NCBI GenBank assembly: GCA_024277485.1 | Contig: JAJRVA010000209.1 | Location: 1-9,692 of the forward strand | Direction of reading: 5' to 3' | DNA length: 9,692 bases | Origin: Deltaproteobacteria bacterium | Lineage (GTDB): Bacteria; Desulfobacterota; Desulfobulbia; Desulfobulbales; Desulfobulbaceae | In this document: one piece after another, positions 5,761-9,692 of the stretch | How positions within the stretch are numbered: position 1 is the first letter of the stretch | Layout: every line of letters begins with the position of its first letter | Notes under the pieces: model-generated | The model's input: only the letters and a program-made list of their open reading frames with translations | Databases searched by the model: none | What the model was told of the DNA's origin: nothing | Translations under genes and position numbers: made by a program

Positions 5761-7576
5761 ATTTTCAATCTGGTACTTCATCATCGGTATCTGGCTGGTC
5801 CTGCTGATGCAGAATTATATCGCCACCTCCTCTGCCGTCAAAACCATTCCATACAGTGAATTCATCCTCTACCTGGAACAGGGGAAGGTGGCTGAAATCG
5901 CCATCTCGGAAAACATGATCAAGGGCCGCCTGAACCCGGAGACAGAGGGCGGCAGGGAACAGTACTTCAGGACAGTCAGGGTTGACCCGAAAACATCTGA
6001 ACTGCTTGACAAGTATCATGTCAAGTATTCGGGAACCATTGAATCCACGCTGCTCCGGGACATTCTTTCCTGGGTCCTGCCGGTCTTTATTTTCCTGGGG
6101 GTCTGGTTTTTCCTCATGAAAAAAATGATGCCCCAGCAGCCCGGCTTCATGTCTCTTGGCAAAAACAAGGCCAAGATATACAAACAGGAAGACACCGGCA
6201 TTACCTTCGAGGATGTGGCCGGCGTCGAAGAGGCCCAGGTCGAGCTGGAAGAGGTTATCGACTTTCTGAAAAACCCTGACAAATTTTCCGAATTCGGCGG
6301 CCAGATGCCCAAGGGCCTGCTCCTTGTCGGACCGCCGGGCACGGGAAAAACCCTGCTTGCCAAGGCAGTCGCCGGCGAGAGCAACGTGCCCTTTTACAGC
6401 ATCAGCGGCTCCGAATTTGTGGAAATGTTTGTCGGCCTGGGTGCGGCGCGGGTGCGGGACCTGTTTGAAGAGGCCAAGAAAAACTCGCCCTGCATCATCT
6501 TTATCGACGAACTGGACGCCCTGGGCAAGGCAAGGGGCGTCGGCGGCTACGGCGGCCACGATGAACGCGAACAGACCCTGAACCAGCTCCTTGTCGAGAT
6601 GGACGGCTTTGACTCCAACGTGGGGGTTATCCTGATGGCCGCGACCAACCGGCCCGAGGTGCTCGATCCTGCCCTGCTGCGGCCCGGCCGGTTCGACAGA
6701 CAGGTCCTGGTTGACCGCCCGGACAAAGAGGGCAGAAAAAAGATCCTTGAAATCCACCTGAAAAAAATCAAGCGGGCAGGTGATCTTGACCTTGACAAGC
6801 TGGCAGCCATGACCGCCGGCATGGTGGGCGCCGACCTTGCCAACCTGGTCAACGAAGCGACTCTCCTGGCTGTCCGTGGCAAGGAGGACAAGGTGGAAAT
6901 GGTCCAGTTTGAGGAGGCGGTTGAACGGATAGTGGCCGGCCTGGAAAAGAAAAACCGGTTGATCAATCCCAGGGAACGGACCATTGTCGCCTACCATGAG
7001 CTCGGCCATGCCGTTGTCTCCATGTCCCTGCCGGACACGGACCCGGTGCAGAAAATCACCATCGTTCCCCGGGGAATCGCCGCCCTCGGCTATACCATGC
7101 AGCTGCCGACCGAGGACCGCTACCTGCTGAGCAAAACCGAGCTGCTGAACAAGATTACCATCCTGCTTGGCGGCAGGGCGGCGGAGCTGATCATTTTCAA
7201 CGAGGTTTCCACCGGCGCCCACAATGACCTGGCCAAGGCAACCGATATTGCCCGCTCCATGATCATTGAATACGGTATGAGCGAACGGCTGGGCCAGGTG
7301 TACCTCAAAGGTGATCCTGCGTCTCCGTTTCTGCAGCCAGGCCAGTACATGCCGGGGGAATACAGCGCAGAGACCTCCCGCATGATCGACGAAGAGATAC
7401 GCCAGATTATCGATGCACAGTATCAGGTAGCCCTGGAGATTCTCAAAAACAGGAAAGACTCCCTGGAAAAAGCGGTGAAAATACTTCTTGAAAAAGAAAA
7501 AATCTCCGGTGACGAACTGAAAGAAATCCTGGCAGAGGAGAACGAAAAAATGGAAAAACCCGGTCAACCCGGGTGA
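5744..7576 (+). CDS. ftsH: ATP-dependent zinc metalloprotease FtsH
   Basis: FtsH is a hexameric membrane AAA+ protease that extracts and degrades damaged membrane proteins and regulatory substrates. The 610-residue product has two membrane segments (about 8-25 and 106-125) flanking a periplasmic domain. The AAA module has Walker A GPPGTGKT (196-203), pore motif [17 protein letters not shown], Walker B FIDELDAL (D255, E256) and second-region-of-homology [20 protein letters not shown]. The M41 protease domain has the zinc site HELGH (418-422) and probable third ligand D495 in [12 protein letters not shown]. All key residues are present. Walker B reads [11 protein letters not shown] rather than the usual DEIDAVGRQRG, suggesting a second FtsH subtype; that is inference. 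An in-frame GTG at 5723 exists, but the ATG at 5744 gives a normal N-terminus and a 17-bp overlap with the upstream gene. Neither has a strong ribosome binding site, so translational coupling is likely. Confidence 0.97.
   Translation: MKKHHKFSIWYFIIGIWLVLLMQNYIATSSAVKTIPYSEFILYLEQGKVAEIAISENMIKGRLNPETEGGREQYFRTVRVDPKTSELLDKYHVKYSGTIESTLLRDILSWVLPVFIFLGVWFFLMKKMMPQQPGFMSLGKNKAKIYKQEDTGITFEDVAGVEEAQVELEEVIDFLKNPDKFSEFGGQMPKGLLLVGPPGTGKTLLAKAVAGESNVPFYSISGSEFVEMFVGLGAARVRDLFEEAKKNSPCIIFIDELDALGKARGVGGYGGHDEREQTLNQLLVEMDGFDSNVGVILMAATNRPEVLDPALLRPGRFDRQVLVDRPDKEGRKKILEIHLKKIKRAGDLDLDKLAAMTAGMVGADLANLVNEATLLAVRGKEDKVEMVQFEEAVERIVAGLEKKNRLINPRERTIVAYHELGHAVVSMSLPDTDPVQKITIVPRGIAALGYTMQLPTEDRYLLSKTELLNKITILLGGRAAELIIFNEVSTGAHNDLAKATDIARSMIIEYGMSERLGQVYLKGDPASPFLQPGQYMPGEYSAETSRMIDEEIRQIIDAQYQVALEILKNRKDSLEKAVKILLEKEKISGDELKEILAEENEKMEKPGQPG
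7545..7574 (-). terminator. Intrinsic terminator for the mutL–vanZ-like transcript, inside ftsH 3' end
   Basis: The stem ACCCGG (7558-7563) and CCGGGT (7569-7574) with a 5-nt loop is followed, on the minus strand, by TTTTTCCATTTTTT (down to 7545). The U-rich side is on the minus transcript only, so it serves the convergent minus-strand operon, whose last gene stops at 7608. It lies within the last codons of ftsH. No equivalent T-run follows it on the plus strand. Confidence 0.6.
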
Positions 7577-7607
7577 TCGCTGCACATGACCGCCACCGGT
7601 TCAGGTC

Positions 7608-8477
7608 TCAGAGAAACTCCATCCCTGCAAAATTCGCAACCAGCGGGTAGGCCAGCAGACCCACTGCCAGCCAGAAAACAGCCTGCAGCCCGTGATGCCG
7701 CCAAGAATTCATGACAATGCCCGGATTCAGGATGCCGGTCAGAAGGCAGGCACCGGACAACGGAAGCAGGGAAAGGTAGGCTGTCTGACTGCCCCGCTGC
7801 TGATACAGCAGGTAAACATGGGCTGCGACAACGGCAAAAAGAAGAGTATAGACTGCCGCAACACCGGGAGTGACAACTTTTCCTGTGCGACGCATTGCTT
7901 CTTCAACCCCGGGCCGTTCAAAACAAACCAGCCCATGTCCCAGGAGAGATCCGCTCAGCCCGGCCATACCATTAACGATAATATCCCTCCACCCGTAAAA
8001 ACGCAGTGAATGGAGCCCCTGCAGCATCTCATCGTGGACCCCGTACAGCATGGTTACCAGAACGGTGAACAGAGTCAGTCTCGAACCCTGCAACCGGTGA
8101 CTGAGGGTATAGCGGACAGCAAAAGACAGGACGATATATTCAGCCACGTGTATCCGCTTGATCGGTACATGCTGGTCAGGAATCGCAAGGGAAAAAAATG
8201 CCGCCACGATACCAAGCCCCAGGAAAAGAAATTTGATCCTGTATCCATGGTTAACCCGGGAAACAAAGCGGCAGGCAATGACCACCAGCACCGCGAGTGT
8301 GACCATGACGGGCAGGGTTTCGGCCATGAAGCCGGGCCCCAGCTGTTTCCTCAACCAGGCCCAGAACTGGAACATGTTGACATAACCGACGACAATCGCA
8401 AAACTCGCCGCGTGCAGAAAAAAAAGTCGGATTCCCGGGCAGGAATCCTGGGACTGCTTTAAACCCTGTGAAACCAC
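7608..8477 (-). CDS. VanZ-like family membrane protein
   Basis: A 289-residue polytopic membrane protein. The central part (about 98-182) is the VanZ-like domain: IPDQHVPIKRIHVAEYIVLS, then YGVHDEMLQGLHSLRFYGWRD, then VNGMAGLSGSLLG. The polar residues typical of this family are visible within membrane segments: E113, H148-D149-E150, Q153, R159, D165 and N169. Hydrophobic segments before and after bring the total to about eight or nine, so it is longer than the minimal VanZ domain. VanZ of the vancomycin cluster gives low-level teicoplanin resistance, but most family members are uncharacterised and nothing here points to resistance genes. The GTG at 8477 overlaps the mutL stop by 19 bp and has only a weak AGAG-like binding site, so coupling to mutL is likely. 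The next in-frame Met (residue 35) would cut a membrane segment. Confidence 0.85.
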   Translation of the reverse strand: MVSQGLKQSQDSCPGIRLFFLHAASFAIVVGYVNMFQFWAWLRKQLGPGFMAETLPVMVTLAVLVVIACRFVSRVNHGYRIKFLFLGLGIVAAFFSLAIPDQHVPIKRIHVAEYIVLSFAVRYTLSHRLQGSRLTLFTVLVTMLYGVHDEMLQGLHSLRFYGWRDIIVNGMAGLSGSLLGHGLVCFERPGVEEAMRRTGKVVTPGVAAVYTLLFAVVAAHVYLLYQQRGSQTAYLSLLPLSGACLLTGILNPGIVMNSWRHHGLQAVFWLAVGLLAYPLVANFAGMEFL

Positions 8478-9692
8478 GTCTCTATTTCCCGTTGTGAAAA
8501 CACCTTGACTACCGGGCGGCCATGCGGGCAGTGCGAGAAATATTCGCTCGCCTGCATCTGGACCAGCAGCTGAAGCATTTCTTCCGGTGCCAGCCTGTCG
8601 CCTGCCTTGACCGCGCCCCTGCAGGCCATTGAGGCCAGCAGGGCATCTATCCGTCCGGCGATATTGCCCGCCTTTCGACGGGCCCCGGAACGCAGGATGC
8701 CCAGGGTTTCCAACAACAGTTCAGCCGGATCGACATTTTTTATTAGAGCCGGGACAGACTTGATCACCCAGGTTTCTTCACCAAAATGGTCAACAATAAA
8801 ACCAAGCCGCTCAATTTCTTCGTCATGTTTTTCCAGCGTTTCCGCCTGTTCATGAGCAACTTCGACTGAAACAGGAAACAGCAGGCTCTGGCGAGGAATT
8901 TTCTGTTCATGGTACGCGCTGCTGAGTTGCTGGTAGAGTATTCTTTCATGGGCCGCATGCTGATCAATGACGACAAGCTGTCCATTGCTCTCACACAGAA
9001 GGTAAAGCTGAAAAAGCTGCCCCACAATAGTCAGGCCGGAAAAATCAATTGCCCCTTCTTCCGATTCTTGGTCCAAAATCGGTCCCGATGCACGGGAAGG
9101 AACGTGAAACTCGGGTGACGGTTCCGCTGATATCTCCCGGTGAAATGAGACACGGCAGGATGGTGAAGGTGTTTTTGCGGAAACCGTTCCCTGTACAGTT
9201 TCAGATACTGAGAACCCGGGGGGCTCAATCCCTGGAGAAGGCTGCTGCACATGGGAATCCCGGGAGGCGGAAAAAGAGGGGACGGTAAAAATGTCCGAAC
9301 GGACCTGGTCCTGGTACACTCTGATGGAAGTGGCTACGGCCTGTCCAATAGATGTATGGATATCCCTGGAACGGCGGAACCGAATCTCCTGCTTGGCCGG
9401 GTGGACATTCACGTCAACCTGCTGCGCGGGAAGTTCAAGGCAGATTATCCCGGCGGGCGACTGCCCTTTCATCAGGAACCCCCGCAATCCCTCCATAACA
9501 GCATGTCGCACCATCCTGTCCTGAATCGGACGACCGTTGACCAGGATGCGAAGCCTGTTCGTCCTGGACGAGGAAAACTCCGGCGGCAGCAGAAAACCAC
9601 TGATGCGCAGACCTTGGTCATCATCGGTGCGAGAATCAAGACCAAGCAGATGTTCCGCTCTGTACCGGAACACATCCCGGACCCTCTGCTCC
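8459..9692 (-). CDS. mutL: DNA mismatch repair protein MutL, C-terminal part (cut by window edge)
   Basis: MutL couples MutS mismatch recognition to strand incision and excision. The 410 visible residues start in the transducer domain (GLRISGFLLPPE, LVNGRPIQDR, LELPAQQVDVNVHPAKQEIRF). A Ser/Pro-rich linker of about 110 residues follows, then the C-terminal dimerisation/endonuclease domain (from IDFSGLTIVGQLFQLYLL). Endonuclease-type motifs are present: DQHAAHERILYQ, ACRGAVKAGD and CPHGRP, with FSQREIETWF near the C-terminus. So this is a nicking-type MutL, as expected where MutH is absent. The last glutamate of the DQHA(x)2E(x)4E motif is glutamine here (codon 8930-8932). The ATPase domain (roughly 190-200 residues) lies outside the window, and the frame is open through the right edge, so internal GTGs such as 9673 are not the start. 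It is followed by the VanZ-like gene with a 19-bp overlap. Confidence 0.95.
   Translation of the reverse strand, partial: EQRVRDVFRYRAEHLLGLDSRTDDDQGLRISGFLLPPEFSSSRTNRLRILVNGRPIQDRMVRHAVMEGLRGFLMKGQSPAGIICLELPAQQVDVNVHPAKQEIRFRRSRDIHTSIGQAVATSIRVYQDQVRSDIFTVPSFSASRDSHVQQPSPGIEPPGFSVSETVQGTVSAKTPSPSCRVSFHREISAEPSPEFHVPSRASGPILDQESEEGAIDFSGLTIVGQLFQLYLLCESNGQLVVIDQHAAHERILYQQLSSAYHEQKIPRQSLLFPVSVEVAHEQAETLEKHDEEIERLGFIVDHFGEETWVIKSVPALIKNVDPAELLLETLGILRSGARRKAGNIAGRIDALLASMACRGAVKAGDRLAPEEMLQLLVQMQASEYFSHCPHGRPVVKVFSQREIETWFHRV

Noticed and set aside
5765..7585. Very long (606-codon) open frame on the minus strand opposite ftsH
   Set aside because: It mirrors the ftsH coding sequence codon for codon; the protein has shadow-like composition (rich in His, Gln, Phe, Val) and no recognisable family, while FtsH motifs are complete on the plus strand.
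7608..8477. Teicoplanin-resistance role for the VanZ-like gene
   Set aside because: No other van-type genes are present, the host is probably Gram-negative, and most VanZ-domain proteins are not resistance genes.

Overview
The window looks like ordinary chromosomal housekeeping DNA from a Gram-negative bacterium, most likely Desulfobacterota (former Deltaproteobacteria, perhaps Desulfobulbales-like). The combination zapB–zapA–6S RNA–rny, an outer-envelope MltD-type lytic transglycosylase and an endonuclease-type MutL fits that group. This placement is inference from protein character and gene order; no search was run. There are no mobile elements, CRISPR arrays, tRNAs or rRNAs.

Region 1 (1-2639, minus strand) reads from right to left: a small MTH1-like Nudix hydrolase, then the divisome pair zapB and zapA with their own promoter, then a 6S RNA candidate with an extended -10 promoter and an intrinsic terminator, then about 385 bp of non-coding DNA with a candidate rny promoter and palindromic operator, and finally the 5' third of rny (RNase Y), cut by the window edge.

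Region 2 (2640-7576, plus strand) starts at a compact divergent promoter with a perfect 15-bp palindrome. It holds mltD (murein transglycosylase, apparently almost leaderless), a YihY/BrkB-family membrane protein with an unusual acidic/proline-rich loop insertion, and ftsH, which overlaps the YihY gene by 17 bp.

Region 3 (7577-9692, minus strand) converges on ftsH: the C-terminal two thirds of mutL (cut by the right edge) and a VanZ-like membrane protein overlapping it by 19 bp. Their transcript appears to end at a hairpin plus U-tract inside the last codons of ftsH.

The functional themes are cell division (ZapA/ZapB), RNA metabolism (6S RNA, RNase Y), peptidoglycan remodelling (MltD), membrane protein quality control (FtsH), and nucleotide-pool or DNA repair (Nudix, MutL). 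I see no convincing new multi-gene system. The points most worth checking are the unannotated-type 6S RNA locus, the palindromes at the three promoters, the Glu-to-Gln change in the MutL endonuclease motif, and the YihY insertion.
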